From JABCPE02 sp963516675 (GTDB lineage: Bacteria > Bacteroidota > Bacteroidia > Flavobacteriales > Weeksellaceae): a stretch of 61,506 bases of DNA. How positions within the stretch are numbered: the first letter of the stretch is position 1; every line of letters begins with the position of its first letter. The stretch is taken from NCBI GenBank assembly GCA_963516675.1, contig CAUQBH010000013.1, positions 1 through 61,506 of the forward strand, written 5' to 3'. Of this stretch, positions 32,991 through 42,558 are shown piece by piece. The notes below the pieces were generated by a model, which saw only the letters and a program-made list of their open reading frames with translations, was not told the origin of the DNA and did not search any database. The position numbers and the translations under genes were made by a program.

Positions 32991-33800
32991 TTATATAATA
33001 GCTTCTCTTATTTTGGTTAATTTAGCTAAAAGATTATCTAATTTATCAAGTTGAAGCATATTTGCTCCATCGGATTTAGCTTCAGAAGGATTGGGATGTG
33101 TTTCTATGAATATTCCATCAGCTCCTACAGCAATTCCTGCTTTTGCAATAGTTTCTATAAGTTCTGGTCTGCCGCCAGTAACTCCACTTTCTTGATTGGG
33201 TTGTTGTAATGAGTGTGTGATATCAAGAATTACAGGAGCATATTGTTTCATAATAGGAATTCCACGATAATCTACAATCAAATCAGTATACCCGAAAGAA
33301 TTTCCTCGTTCTATGATGGCTGTTTTTTCGTTTCCAGAGTCTTTTACTTTCTGCACGGCAAATTTCATGGCTTCTGGCGATAGGAATTGCCCTTTTTTCA
33401 GAGTTACCACCTTGTTGGTTTTAGCGGCAGCTACCAAAAGATCAGTCTGTCTAACCAGAAAGGCTGGGATTTGTAATACATCTACAAACTGAGCTGCCAG
33501 CTCGGCGTGTGCATTTTCGTGGATGTCTGTGGTGGTAGGAATGTTGAAAGTTTCGCCTACTTTTTTCAGGATTTGAAGCGCCTTTTCATCGCCTATTCCT
33601 GTGAAAGAATCCACACGAGAGCGGTTGGCTTTTTTAAAACTCCCTTTGAAAATGTAGGGAATATTGTATTTATCAGTGATTTTGATAACGGTTTCGGCTA
33701 TTCTCATCGCCATATCTTCGCTTTCTATGGCGCACGGACCAGCTATTAGAAAGAAATTTTTAGAATCTTTGTGGCTGATGTTTGATAAATGCTGTATCAT
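32991..33800 (-). CDS. kdsA: 3-deoxy-8-phosphooctulonate synthase (Kdo-8-P synthase)
   Basis: 269 residues. It condenses phosphoenolpyruvate with arabinose 5-phosphate to make Kdo-8-P for lipopolysaccharide. Diagnostic stretches are AGPCAIES, FKGSFKKANRSRVDSF, TDIHE, FLVRQTDLLVAAAKT, VTLKKGQFLSPE and FIETHPNPSEAKSDGANML. The Cys in AGPCAIES marks the metal-dependent class, unlike the E. coli enzyme, which has Asn there. Complete. It has its own -7 element and terminator, so probably single-gene. Confidence 0.95.
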   Translation of the reverse strand: MIQHLSNISHKDSKNFFLIAGPCAIESEDMAMRIAETVIKITDKYNIPYIFKGSFKKANRSRVDSFTGIGDEKALQILKKVGETFNIPTTTDIHENAHAELAAQFVDVLQIPAFLVRQTDLLVAAAKTNKVVTLKKGQFLSPEAMKFAVQKVKDSGNEKTAIIERGNSFGYTDLIVDYRGIPIMKQYAPVILDITHSLQQPNQESGVTGGRPELIETIAKAGIAVGADGIFIETHPNPSEAKSDGANMLQLDKLDNLLAKLTKIREAII

Positions 33801-33821
33801 ATATATGTATTTAAATTTTCA

Positions 33822-33829
33822 CAAATATA
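33822..33829 (-). promoter_or_regulatory. -7 element of kdsA
   Basis: TATATTTG on the - strand, 21 bases before the kdsA ATG and downstream of the terminator at 33858-33884. Confidence 0.6.
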
Positions 33830-33857
33830 GGTTTAATTTTGGTAAAATACCCAATAG

Positions 33858-33884
33858 AAAAAGCGAGCTGTAAGACTCGCTTTT
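33858..33884 (-). terminator. Terminator of the DUF2723 gene
   Basis: AAAAGCGAG pairs with CTCGCTTTT around an 8-base loop, with T residues after it on the - strand, directly after the DUF2723 stop. Confidence 0.88.
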
Positions 33885-33891
33885 GTAGGTT

Positions 33892-36800
33892 TTATTCGGT
33901 TACACTTATGACTTTTTGGGTTATTTTTTGAGTTTTTTCCTTTTCATAAGTAGAATCAAAAGGTTTCATAATAGGGAAAAGGAATTGATAAAATGGCGTG
34001 ATATTCTGCACTTCCTCAGATTTTTCAAAAGCTTTTTCTTTTCCCATCATCTCTAATTTTTTAATGAAATTATCAAATCTTTTGTCAATAACCGAAATGG
34101 AATTCACCAAATATTGGTATCCTTTGTCTTTTTTACCAGCAATTTCGTAGCCATTTACTACTGCTTGGACTACCATAGAGTAGAGCATAGGCTGGGTGAC
34201 CATCTGTCTTCTAAGCAGGTTTTGCTCTCGTTTGCTGAGGCTTAGATAATAGTCATATTCGCTGAAAATATCCTTTTTCATCTGTTCAGCCAGTTTGAGA
34301 CCTTTCTGTTCTTCTCCGGCTGCTATATATCCGAAAATAATAGCACTCACGGAGCGAGGATCATTATATTTCTCCACAGGAATTTCTTTGGAAGCTAAAT
34401 CTAAAACTTCCAAAGCTTTTGCTTTTTGTCCTTTTAGAACCAAAGCTTCTGCAGCTCTTCCTGCTGATGTTCTGTAGTTCATAATGTTGGAAGTTGCTGT
34501 TTCATCATAGTGGACTTTAAGGTCTTTGAAGTTCCCCCAACGGAAATTTTTAACAACTTTGTAGAGTTCATCAGCATCTACACGCCCTAAATCCCCATCT
34601 TCTCTTTCAAGTGTTTTGATAGGAACAAGACGATAGTTAAACCCATCAAATTGTAAATAATCATTTAGGTAAAATATATTTTTGGAGTCATAAATACCTC
34701 CAGAAGAGAAACTTATAGGTCTTTTCCAATCAAAATTTGCTAAAATATCCATCATCATAAGTTCATTTTTGTACATGGTAGAACCTTCGTAGTTTATGAT
34801 GATTTCATTTTCTGCAAGTGGAGCATCCTGAGCTTTTATAATTCCCGATTTTACTGCATTTTCTTTGTTTACAGGCAATACGAATCTGCTCACAGGTAGA
34901 AAGTTAAACTTATGGTATTGCTCTTCCCCAAATAACATTTTTAGAATCATATCCTTATCCTCTGATTTGGAACGGAGGAACTGGATAGCTTCTTTTAATG
35001 TCATGGTTTCTTTGGTTAGGTATTTTCTTAAAGAAGCCAATTCTGTCGCTGGAACTCCTTGTTCTTCAAGGTTTTCAAAGATATTAGCCCAGCTGTTTTT
35101 ATTCATTAGATAGATTTGGTCATTCATTCCATCTCGGTATTCGGCGTGAGATAGCGACGAAGGAACAGGCATCGCATTATAAGTTCTTCTTTTCACTTGG
35201 TCTATGTTCCAAGGTGTCGCCAAAAGCGTATGGTTGATTACCTTCACATCATCTCTAAATCTTTCTGTCTCTTGGATAGCCCAAGTAGGGTAGGTGTCAT
35301 TATCTCCATAGACAAATAAAATTCCATTTTTAGGAAGGGATTTTAGTGAAGAATAGGCATAATCATATGCTGTGTATCTGCTACTTCTGTCATGTGGAGT
35401 ATAGTTTTGGAAGCCCATCATTAGAGGAATTCCCATTAAAATAGCACCAATGCCGATATTGACAGTGTTGTTTTTTATTTTATTTTTAAGGAAGTCAAAA
35501 ATTCCCGCCACGCCTAGACCTATCCATATCGCAAAAACATAGAATGAGCCGACCATAGCGTAGTCTCTTTCCCTTGGTTCAAATGGTTTTACTCCTGTGT
35601 AGAAAATAATTCCCACACTCATCAGGATAAATATAGAAAGCAGGGCGTACAATCTTCCGAAATCTTTTAGTGATTGGTATGCAAAACCAATGATTCCAAG
35701 AAGGAAAGGCAGGAAGAAAAAGTATACAGTGCTCTCGTTTTTGAATTTTGATGGAAGGTTGTCTTGGTCGCCCAGCATCATATTGTCAATAGCAGAAATT
35801 CCACTAATCCAGTTGCCATTCGTGTTTTCCATGTGTCCTTCTAGGTCGTTTTGTCTTCCTACGAAATTCCACATCAGATAACGAGCGAAATAATATCCAT
35901 TCTGGAAATCAATGAAATAATGCAGGTTTTGCGCCAAAGTAGGCTTTTTGATTTTGATTAAATCATAGCTTTTTACATCAAGATAATCTTTTGCAGTGAT
36001 GTTTCCATCTTCATACTTAGCTTTTAATTCATCAAAAGCTTTTTTTGCATGAGGGTTGTCCACTATATTTTCATTGGAATAATTAAACTCAAAATCAGGC
36101 GCACCATACATAGACACATAGTTGTTCATTACAGTCCTATCAGAGTTGTACATTCTCGGCAAGAAGCTGACATGGTCTTTGTTGTACACATAACTGGTGC
36201 GTTCGTCTACTTTGTCATATTTTCCTGTTTTTTCATTTTTTTCGTAGACATCGCCTGTTTTTATTGTTTTGTAGCCGCCATCCTCGTTTCTTTCTATTCC
36301 GTGCGCATCTAGATGAGCAGTGTAGTTTTGTCCATATATAGTAGGCCAGTCGCCGTACTGCTCACGGTTGTAGTAGTCCAGCATACCGATGGCAGTATCA
36401 GGATTGTTCAGGTTCATAGGAGGATTGGCATTGGCTCTGATAGGAATCATCATCCAGCACGAAAATCCGATGATCATATAAACTACTGATAATGCGATGG
36501 TTTGGTATAGATTGTTTTTGGTTTTTCTTGTGTATCGGATGATATAATAACAAAAAGCAACCAAAATGATAAATGCAATGATAGTTCCCGAATGAAACGG
36601 CAGTCCGATACTATTCACAAAGAAAATTTCGCTCTTTCCGAAAAGCCTCATGACAATAGGGAAAATCCCTTTAAAAACAAATGCTAAAACTCCAAGCGTG
36701 ATGAAATTAGCAATAATGAAGTTTTTCCAAGTGAATTTGTAATTTCTAACATAGTAGATGAAACACACCGCAGGAACTGCCAGCATCACCATCATATGGA

Positions 36801-37377
36801 CACCCACAGAAAGTCCTGTAATAAAGAAAATCAGGATAATCCATCTCTGGCTGTCGCTGTCATGGTATTCGTTTTCCCATTTTGTAATCAGCCAGACTAC
36901 AAGTGCGATGAACATAGATGCCATAGAATACACCTCGCCCTCCACAGCAGAATACCAAAAAGTATCCGAAAAAGTAAACGCCAGCGAGCCTATAACTCCC
37001 GAAAACAGCGCAGAAATCATTTCCGCTGAGCTGAGCTCTTCCATTTCTTTATTTAAAATTCTGCGGACTAAATGCGTGATTGTCCAAAAAAGAAATAAAA
37101 TTGTAAATGCACTGAATAGTGCAGACATGGCGTTGATAATCAGTGAGTAATAGGCTTCATTCCCAAAGCTTAAAATAGCCGCCACAGCGCCCACCAGCTG
37201 GAATAGTGCCGCTCCTGGTGCGTGGGTAACTTCCAGTTTTACAGCGGATGAGATATATTCGCCCGTGTCCCAAAAGCTGAATTTATGCTCTATAGTAGAT
37301 AGATAGGTCACCAAAGCAATCCCAAAAACTGCCCAGCCTAATATGTTATTCCATTTTTTAAATGTCCAGTTTTTCAT
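33892..37377 (-). CDS. DUF2723 multi-pass membrane protein, possible glycosyltransferase
   Basis: 1161 residues, the longest gene here. The N-terminal DUF2723 region (about 1-320) starts with GIALVTYLSTIEHKFSFWDTGEY, whose acidic FWDTGEY motif recalls the catalytic loop of PMT/GT-C mannosyltransferases. About a dozen hydrophobic segments lie within residues 1-670, then a large soluble part with TPR-like helices follows (about 950-1161). In Bacteroidetes DUF2723 proteins are conserved and proposed to act in glycan or protein O-glycosylation in the inner membrane. The activity is inferred. Monocistronic. Confidence 0.82.
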   Translation of the reverse strand: MKNWTFKKWNNILGWAVFGIALVTYLSTIEHKFSFWDTGEYISSAVKLEVTHAPGAALFQLVGAVAAILSFGNEAYYSLIINAMSALFSAFTILFLFWTITHLVRRILNKEMEELSSAEMISALFSGVIGSLAFTFSDTFWYSAVEGEVYSMASMFIALVVWLITKWENEYHDSDSQRWIILIFFITGLSVGVHMMVMLAVPAVCFIYYVRNYKFTWKNFIIANFITLGVLAFVFKGIFPIVMRLFGKSEIFFVNSIGLPFHSGTIIAFIILVAFCYYIIRYTRKTKNNLYQTIALSVVYMIIGFSCWMMIPIRANANPPMNLNNPDTAIGMLDYYNREQYGDWPTIYGQNYTAHLDAHGIERNEDGGYKTIKTGDVYEKNEKTGKYDKVDERTSYVYNKDHVSFLPRMYNSDRTVMNNYVSMYGAPDFEFNYSNENIVDNPHAKKAFDELKAKYEDGNITAKDYLDVKSYDLIKIKKPTLAQNLHYFIDFQNGYYFARYLMWNFVGRQNDLEGHMENTNGNWISGISAIDNMMLGDQDNLPSKFKNESTVYFFFLPFLLGIIGFAYQSLKDFGRLYALLSIFILMSVGIIFYTGVKPFEPRERDYAMVGSFYVFAIWIGLGVAGIFDFLKNKIKNNTVNIGIGAILMGIPLMMGFQNYTPHDRSSRYTAYDYAYSSLKSLPKNGILFVYGDNDTYPTWAIQETERFRDDVKVINHTLLATPWNIDQVKRRTYNAMPVPSSLSHAEYRDGMNDQIYLMNKNSWANIFENLEEQGVPATELASLRKYLTKETMTLKEAIQFLRSKSEDKDMILKMLFGEEQYHKFNFLPVSRFVLPVNKENAVKSGIIKAQDAPLAENEIIINYEGSTMYKNELMMMDILANFDWKRPISFSSGGIYDSKNIFYLNDYLQFDGFNYRLVPIKTLEREDGDLGRVDADELYKVVKNFRWGNFKDLKVHYDETATSNIMNYRTSAGRAAEALVLKGQKAKALEVLDLASKEIPVEKYNDPRSVSAIIFGYIAAGEEQKGLKLAEQMKKDIFSEYDYYLSLSKREQNLLRRQMVTQPMLYSMVVQAVVNGYEIAGKKDKGYQYLVNSISVIDKRFDNFIKKLEMMGKEKAFEKSEEVQNITPFYQFLFPIMKPFDSTYEKEKTQKITQKVISVTE

Positions 37378-37508
37378 TAATAAAAATAATTTGTCGCGAA
37401 ATTAAGATTTTTTGATAAAAGAAATCCAATTTTTAGCCTAAAATTATGATTTTTTAAATATTTCTTGATGAAGAAAAACGCTTTTTTAGAATTATTTTAA
37501 ATAAAAAT

Positions 37509-37539
37509 TTGGTTTATGTATTTAAAAATATTAGTTTTG
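37509..37539 (+). promoter_or_regulatory. -33/-7 promoter of the TonB receptor gene
   Basis: TTG at 37509-37511, a 20-base spacer and TAGTTTTG at 37532-37539 fit the Bacteroidetes consensus. Confidence 0.7.
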
Positions 37540-37574
37540 CCTAACATTTATTTCTAATTAAATCTAATTATATT

Positions 37575-39602
37575 ATGAAAAATTATAAACTTTTTCCATT
37601 ATCAGCCCTGTTTTTCATGGGTTTGATGAATGCGCAAGATGTAAAACAAGACTCCCTTCACAAGGATAAAAATGTAGATGAAGTGATTATCACAGGAACG
37701 CTGAAACCTATCAGTAAGTCCAAAAGTCCCGTTCCAGTGGAGATTTATACCAAGAAATTTTTTGAAAAAAATCCGACTTCTAACCTTTTAGAATCTATTT
37801 CTATGGTTAATGGAATTCGTTCGCAGATTAACTGCTCGGTTTGTAATACAGGAGATATCCATATCAATGGACTGGAAGGGCCTTACTCGCTGATTCTCAT
37901 CGATGGAATGCCGATAGTGAGTTCCCTTTCTACGGTCTACGGTCTGAGTGGAATCCCGAATTCTATGATAGAGCGAATAGAAATTGTGAAAGGCCCTGCG
38001 TCCTCTGTTTATGGGACAGAAGCGATGGGAGGAACTATCAATATCATCACTAAAAACGCTTTGACCGCACCAAAATTTGCTTCGGATTTTAGCACGACTT
38101 CTTGGGGCGAGCAGAATATGGATTTGGCTACGAAATTCAATATTGGTAAGAAAGCAGCGTCTATCTTGAGTGTTAATTATTTCAATTTTACTAATAGAAT
38201 TGACAAAAATAAGGACGGCTTCATGGATACCACGCTTCAAGACCGAGTTTCTGTGTTTAACAAGTGGAATTTTAAGCGAAAAGACAATAGAATGGCTTCC
38301 TTTATGGCAAGATACCTTTATGAAGACCGATTGGGAGGGCAGCTCCAGTGGCAGAAACAGCATAGAGGCGGCGATGAAGTCTATGGCGAAAGTATCTATA
38401 CCAACCGCTTTGAGGCGATAGGGCTTTATCAGCTTCCTACGGTGGAGCAGTTGTTTTTACAGCTTTCGTTTAATTATCATAATCAGGATTCTAGATACGG
38501 AACAGAAGCCTTTGATGCGACACAGCGCACGAGTTTTGGGCAGTTTTATTGGAATAAAAATTTCGGAAAGCATGACCTGATTGCAGGAGCTACTTTGCGC
38601 CATAACTACTACGATGACAGCACGATAGGAACGCAGAATACAGACGGAACGAATAACCCGACCAGCGACTGGCTTCCAGGGCTTTTCGTGCAAGACCAAT
38701 GGACTTTTAATGACAAACACTCACTTTTGCTGGGGTATAGATTGGACCACAGTAAAAATCATGGATTTATTCATTCTCCGAGGCTGGCTTATAAGCTGAG
38801 CCCAAGCCCTGCGACCAGCATTAGAGCGAGTTTTGGGACTGGTTTCCGCGTAGTAAATGTCTTTACCGAAGACCATAAATCGCTTACCAATGCTAGAGAA
38901 ACGGTCATCAGAGATATTAAACCAGAAAAATCCATCAACGGGAATATTAATTTTACTCAAAAAATAACCGCAGGAAACGGCTATATTGATATAGATGCTA
39001 CGGCTTTTTATTCTTATTTTACGAATAAAATAGTAGCTGATACAGAGACAGATAGCGATAAAATCATTTATGATAACCTGAAAGGACATGCGATAAGCCA
39101 AGGGATTTCATTGGGAGCGAATATAAAATTTGGTATTCCGCTGAGCTTAAATATAGGGGCAACCTATATGGATGTTTTTGAAAAGTATGAAGAAGGGGGC
39201 GAAACGCACAAAAAATACGAGCAGCTCGCACCTAAATGGTCTGGAACTTATGCGCTCAGCTATGAGTTTAGTAGAAAATTTGGGGTAGATTTTACGGGCG
39301 AAGTTTATGGGCCGATGCGCCTTATCACCGTTCCGAAGGATTTTCGACCAGAATACTCGCCATGGTATAGTTTGGCGAATATCCAGCTGAGAACTAAGTT
39401 TGACAATGGTTTGGAAATTTATGGCGGCGTGAAAAACTTGTTTAATTTCACTCCAAAAGACCCTATTCTAAGACCTTTTGACCCGTTTGATAAAGATACA
39501 GGAACCAATAATCCGAACGGATATGAGTTTGAACCATCCTACGGATACGCTCCGATGCAGAAAATAAGAGGTTTTCTAGGGATAAGATACACAATAAAAT
39601 AA
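37575..39602 (+). CDS. TonB-dependent outer-membrane receptor
   Basis: 675 residues with a signal peptide (MKNYKLFPLSALFFMGLMNAQ) and no carboxypeptidase-like N-terminal domain. The TonB box region is NVDEVIITGTLKPIS. The plug contains INCSVCNTGDIHINGLEGPY, then LILIDGMPI and EIVKGPASSVYGTEAMGGTI. The 22-strand barrel ends in the canonical aromatic strand GFLGIRYTIK. The CxxC pair in the plug is unusual for generic siderophore receptors and could bind a metal or be a redox target. A periplasmic thioredoxin gene follows 5 bases later. Ligand unknown. Confidence 0.92.
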   Translation: MKNYKLFPLSALFFMGLMNAQDVKQDSLHKDKNVDEVIITGTLKPISKSKSPVPVEIYTKKFFEKNPTSNLLESISMVNGIRSQINCSVCNTGDIHINGLEGPYSLILIDGMPIVSSLSTVYGLSGIPNSMIERIEIVKGPASSVYGTEAMGGTINIITKNALTAPKFASDFSTTSWGEQNMDLATKFNIGKKAASILSVNYFNFTNRIDKNKDGFMDTTLQDRVSVFNKWNFKRKDNRMASFMARYLYEDRLGGQLQWQKQHRGGDEVYGESIYTNRFEAIGLYQLPTVEQLFLQLSFNYHNQDSRYGTEAFDATQRTSFGQFYWNKNFGKHDLIAGATLRHNYYDDSTIGTQNTDGTNNPTSDWLPGLFVQDQWTFNDKHSLLLGYRLDHSKNHGFIHSPRLAYKLSPSPATSIRASFGTGFRVVNVFTEDHKSLTNARETVIRDIKPEKSINGNINFTQKITAGNGYIDIDATAFYSYFTNKIVADTETDSDKIIYDNLKGHAISQGISLGANIKFGIPLSLNIGATYMDVFEKYEEGGETHKKYEQLAPKWSGTYALSYEFSRKFGVDFTGEVYGPMRLITVPKDFRPEYSPWYSLANIQLRTKFDNGLEIYGGVKNLFNFTPKDPILRPFDPFDKDTGTNNPNGYEFEPSYGYAPMQKIRGFLGIRYTIK

Positions 39603-39607
39603 AATAT

Positions 39608-40051
39608 ATGAAACTAAAACTTGCTTTTTTGGCGGTTGTGTTGTCTTGTTTTTCTCACGCTCAAGTGCTGAGTAGTTTTGAGGAAGTGGAAAAACTAAGA
39701 AAAGAAAATCCTAAACCTGTGGTTGTTTTATTCACCACCGAATGGTGCGGAGTGTGCAGAGTGCAGAAGAAAAATTTATCAAAACTTCCTCAGAGCGTAT
39801 GGGACAGCGTTTATTTTATAAGCATAAACCCTGAAAAATACCATAAAGACATAGAGTTTTTTGGGAAGAAATATACTTTTGTGTCCAATGGGACTTCGGG
39901 ACTGCATAAAATAGCCTACGAGCTGGCTGGCAGCAGAGTTCCTGCCTATCCGTTCTGGGTTTTTACTGATGAAAACGGAAAAATGCTGACCCATGAGGGA
40001 CTGCTGAAAGAAAAAGAACTGAATTCAATTTTTTCTAATCATAATCACTAA
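39608..40051 (+). CDS. Periplasmic thioredoxin-family protein
   Basis: 147 residues with a signal peptide (MKLKLAFLAVVLSCFSHAQ). The redox motif is EWCGVCRVQKKN, and the cis-Pro region is SRVPAYPFWVF. It has the thioredoxin fold of small periplasmic reductases. It sits 5 bases after the TonB receptor gene, with a terminator after it, so the two are one transcription unit. The likely idea is that it keeps a receptor or cargo cysteine pair reduced. That partner link is inference. Confidence 0.85.
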   Translation: MKLKLAFLAVVLSCFSHAQVLSSFEEVEKLRKENPKPVVVLFTTEWCGVCRVQKKNLSKLPQSVWDSVYFISINPEKYHKDIEFFGKKYTFVSNGTSGLHKIAYELAGSRVPAYPFWVFTDENGKMLTHEGLLKEKELNSIFSNHNH

Positions 40052-40054
40052 GTG

Positions 40055-40090
40055 CGGAAGTAAGGCGATTTTGCCTTACTTTCGTTTTTT
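40055..40090 (+). terminator. Terminator of the receptor-thioredoxin unit
   Basis: CGGAAGTAAGGC pairs with GCCTTACTTTCG (one G-T) around 6 bases and is followed by TTTTTT. It touches the stop of the convergent flippase gene. Confidence 0.9.
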
Positions 40091-41568
40091 TATTTGTTTT
40101 CAGATTTTTTCAGAAAATACTTTTGTAGAATTTGGTTTAGAGGATAAATTTTGAAAATAAGATTTCCGATGAATATCACTACTAAAACCAAAGCGGGTTT
40201 GTAAATCAAATTCACGAAACTAGACTGAAAATTAGGAGAAACCGTAGCCAAAACAATCGCAGAACCGCAGATGATAACTGCCCACAGCATTTTGATGGAT
40301 AATGGGAAAACCTTGAAATGGCGGTAGTTGAACACGATTTTTATTAAATTAAACGAGGTCAAAGAAACAGCATAAGAAATGGCGATTCCCAAAATCCCTA
40401 AATCGGTATATTTTAGGAAAAAAGCATTTAGAGCGATGGTCACCATGGCTAAAATAAGCATAAATAGGGTGTTGTACTTATAAAATTTGGACATGGAAAT
40501 GATGTGGCTGTTGAATCCCGTAGCTAAATCAAACAGCATCGTAATGCCGATAATCCATAAAATAGGTTCCGCTGTCCGAAGAAGTTCTCCATTTTTCATA
40601 AAGTCCGTGAGGAAAGGAAATCCCACCACGATGCACGAAAAAAAGACCAATCCTAAAAAGAATAAACTCAGGGAAGTTTTTTTGTGAAAGCGGTCAAGGT
40701 CCTGTAGAGTGTTTTCCGTAAGATGCTTGTTAATCATCGGTGCAGAGATGTTGTAAAGCCCCATCTGAGGGATGTTTATGAGGGTAACGATGGAGTAAAT
40801 ATTGCTGTAAAGCCCATTTTGTTCAAAGCCGATGTATTCCCCAATCATCACATTGGCAATTTTCAAAGCTAAAAAACTGCCGATATTTCCTAAAAATCCG
40901 AAAAAACTGTAAGATAAAATCTGAACCCAAAGCCCGTTTTGTCGGAAGTAGTCTGTGCTAAAATCAAAATGAAATTTCTCTAACCTGTTGTTATACAGGA
41001 AGTAACCCAGCATTGCCATAAAGAAAACAGAAATAAAGAAAATAAGCACCAGATTTTCAGGGATTTTTGCGAAGAAAAACAAGCAAAAAGCACCAATGTT
41101 GGCAAGTTTAGGAAACAGATTTTCAAAAATGTTCGGAATCGCGATGCGTTTATAGTTGGAAATATATTTATTCAAAACAGTAGAAATGGACAGAAACAAA
41201 ATCAAAGGAAAAATCAGATGTTTTGCCTGCCAGTTTTCACTTTGTTTTAAAGAAGGGAAAATATTGAAAATCAAAAAGTAAAGAATCCCAAAAATAAAAA
41301 AGTTGATAAAAATCCCTACAAGGGACAAAGAGAGCATGTTCTGGTGTTTTCCATCTTTTTGTGTCTGTGCAAAAAACTTGACATTAGAAAAAGAAATCCC
41401 AAAAACGACTATCGGAACGAACATCTCCGCCGTTGGGAAAATAAATCTCAACTTGCCATAAAATTCCAAATCATTTGGGAAAATAAAGAAATTTGCCAGT
41501 GTTCCCAGCAAAAATCCCAGATATCCTACAATGGAATATTTTAGCCCTTGTCGGAGTATTACGCTCAT
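40090..41568 (-). CDS. Polysaccharide flippase (Wzx/MATE-like)
   Basis: 492 residues with about twelve to fourteen hydrophobic segments over the whole length. The start, GLKYSIVGYLGFLLGTLANFFIF, is typical of the polysaccharide-biosynthesis exporter family (MOP superfamily). Such proteins flip lipid-linked oligosaccharides across the inner membrane. The upstream FkbM methyltransferase gene (its stop overlaps this ATG by one base) suggests a joint glycan role, but no glycosyltransferase cluster is present, so the substrate is unknown. Confidence 0.88.
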   Translation of the reverse strand: MSVILRQGLKYSIVGYLGFLLGTLANFFIFPNDLEFYGKLRFIFPTAEMFVPIVVFGISFSNVKFFAQTQKDGKHQNMLSLSLVGIFINFFIFGILYFLIFNIFPSLKQSENWQAKHLIFPLILFLSISTVLNKYISNYKRIAIPNIFENLFPKLANIGAFCLFFFAKIPENLVLIFFISVFFMAMLGYFLYNNRLEKFHFDFSTDYFRQNGLWVQILSYSFFGFLGNIGSFLALKIANVMIGEYIGFEQNGLYSNIYSIVTLINIPQMGLYNISAPMINKHLTENTLQDLDRFHKKTSLSLFFLGLVFFSCIVVGFPFLTDFMKNGELLRTAEPILWIIGITMLFDLATGFNSHIISMSKFYKYNTLFMLILAMVTIALNAFFLKYTDLGILGIAISYAVSLTSFNLIKIVFNYRHFKVFPLSIKMLWAVIICGSAIVLATVSPNFQSSFVNLIYKPALVLVVIFIGNLIFKIYPLNQILQKYFLKKSENK

Positions 41569-42404
41569 TATCTGTTGTTTATGAAAATTATATTTTTTAT
41601 AAATTTATTAGAATCTTCGGCAAAGATAGCATTTTGAGAATTTAGAATATCCTCGGTCAAAGGTTCTAATGAAAAATTCTCTCGATGCAGATAATGCGCC
41701 GAATATCCGTATTTTTCTATATTAGAAATTACTTCCCAAATCGGCTCGGAGTGGTACTTTTGCTCGATTTTTACCATTAGAACGGGCTTGAATTTTTCAA
41801 TGGTTTCTTTCGCGCCTTCCAGCACGGAGAGTTCTTGCCCTACTATGTCTATCTTTATGAAATCCAGCCTTTCCAGTTCTTTTCTTTCCGATTCCCTTTG
41901 TTGGCACCAGCTGTCAAGGGTGATGCATTCCGCTTTTTGTGTGGCTATTTTTGTGTCCTCATCTTCTGTAATGTTGTCCAGCAGGGTGCTTTCCTCGTGG
42001 ATTTTTTCTTTGTTGAGGATAGGAATTGTCAGTTCAGCCTTCTTATTTTCATTGGATAAGGCTTTTTGATAAAAATTGATTTTAGGAAAAAGATTTTTGA
42101 GTCTTTTACAAAGGATTTTATTAGGCTCAAAAACATGAAAGTTTTCAGGAAAAAGAATGTAATCCAGCCAGTAGACATAATCTCCCCAGCCTGGCCCGAC
42201 TTCTATAAAAACAGCTTTCTGCGGCAGGAAATCTTTCAGCCAAAGCAGCTCTGGTTCTGCATTTCTCTCAAAAATATTTTCTTTATCCAGACGGATAAGT
42301 TTTTTATAAAAACGACTTTTATAAATAGTAGGAGAAACAAACCAAAAATTCTGTGCAAGAGCATAGTATGGGTTAATCATGCTGTAAATTTTTCCAAACC
42401 ACAA
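41568..42404 (-). CDS. FkbM-family methyltransferase
   Basis: 278 residues. The SAM-binding motif is VFIEVGPGWGDYVYWL, followed by the FkbM signature FIKIDIVGQELSVLEGAKETI and LMVKIEQKY. It probably methylates a hydroxyl of a sugar or lipid-linked glycan. The true start may be the second ATG (42380), since the first eight residues are not typical. It overlaps the flippase gene by one base. Cytoplasmic. Confidence 0.85.
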   Translation of the reverse strand: MWFGKIYSMINPYYALAQNFWFVSPTIYKSRFYKKLIRLDKENIFERNAEPELLWLKDFLPQKAVFIEVGPGWGDYVYWLDYILFPENFHVFEPNKILCKRLKNLFPKINFYQKALSNENKKAELTIPILNKEKIHEESTLLDNITEDEDTKIATQKAECITLDSWCQQRESERKELERLDFIKIDIVGQELSVLEGAKETIEKFKPVLMVKIEQKYHSEPIWEVISNIEKYGYSAHYLHRENFSLEPLTEDILNSQNAIFAEDSNKFIKNIIFINNR

Positions 42405-42529
42405 AACTACGATATTTACACAGATTTTAGATGAAAAATCTCCACAAAAAAAAATCAGAGATAAATTTTATCTTTTATATAAGGTGTATTGATTTTTGAT
42501 TTTCAGACAAAAAGAAAGGTAGAATTTAT

Positions 42530-42537
42530 TACCTTTG
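42530..42537 (+). promoter_or_regulatory. -7 element of the pseudouridine synthase gene
   Basis: TACCTTTG, a perfect TAnnTTTG, 21 bases before the ATG at 42559. It contains the alternative in-frame start at 42535 and so excludes it. Confidence 0.65.
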
Positions 42538-42558
42538 CACAAATTATTTAAGAACAAG

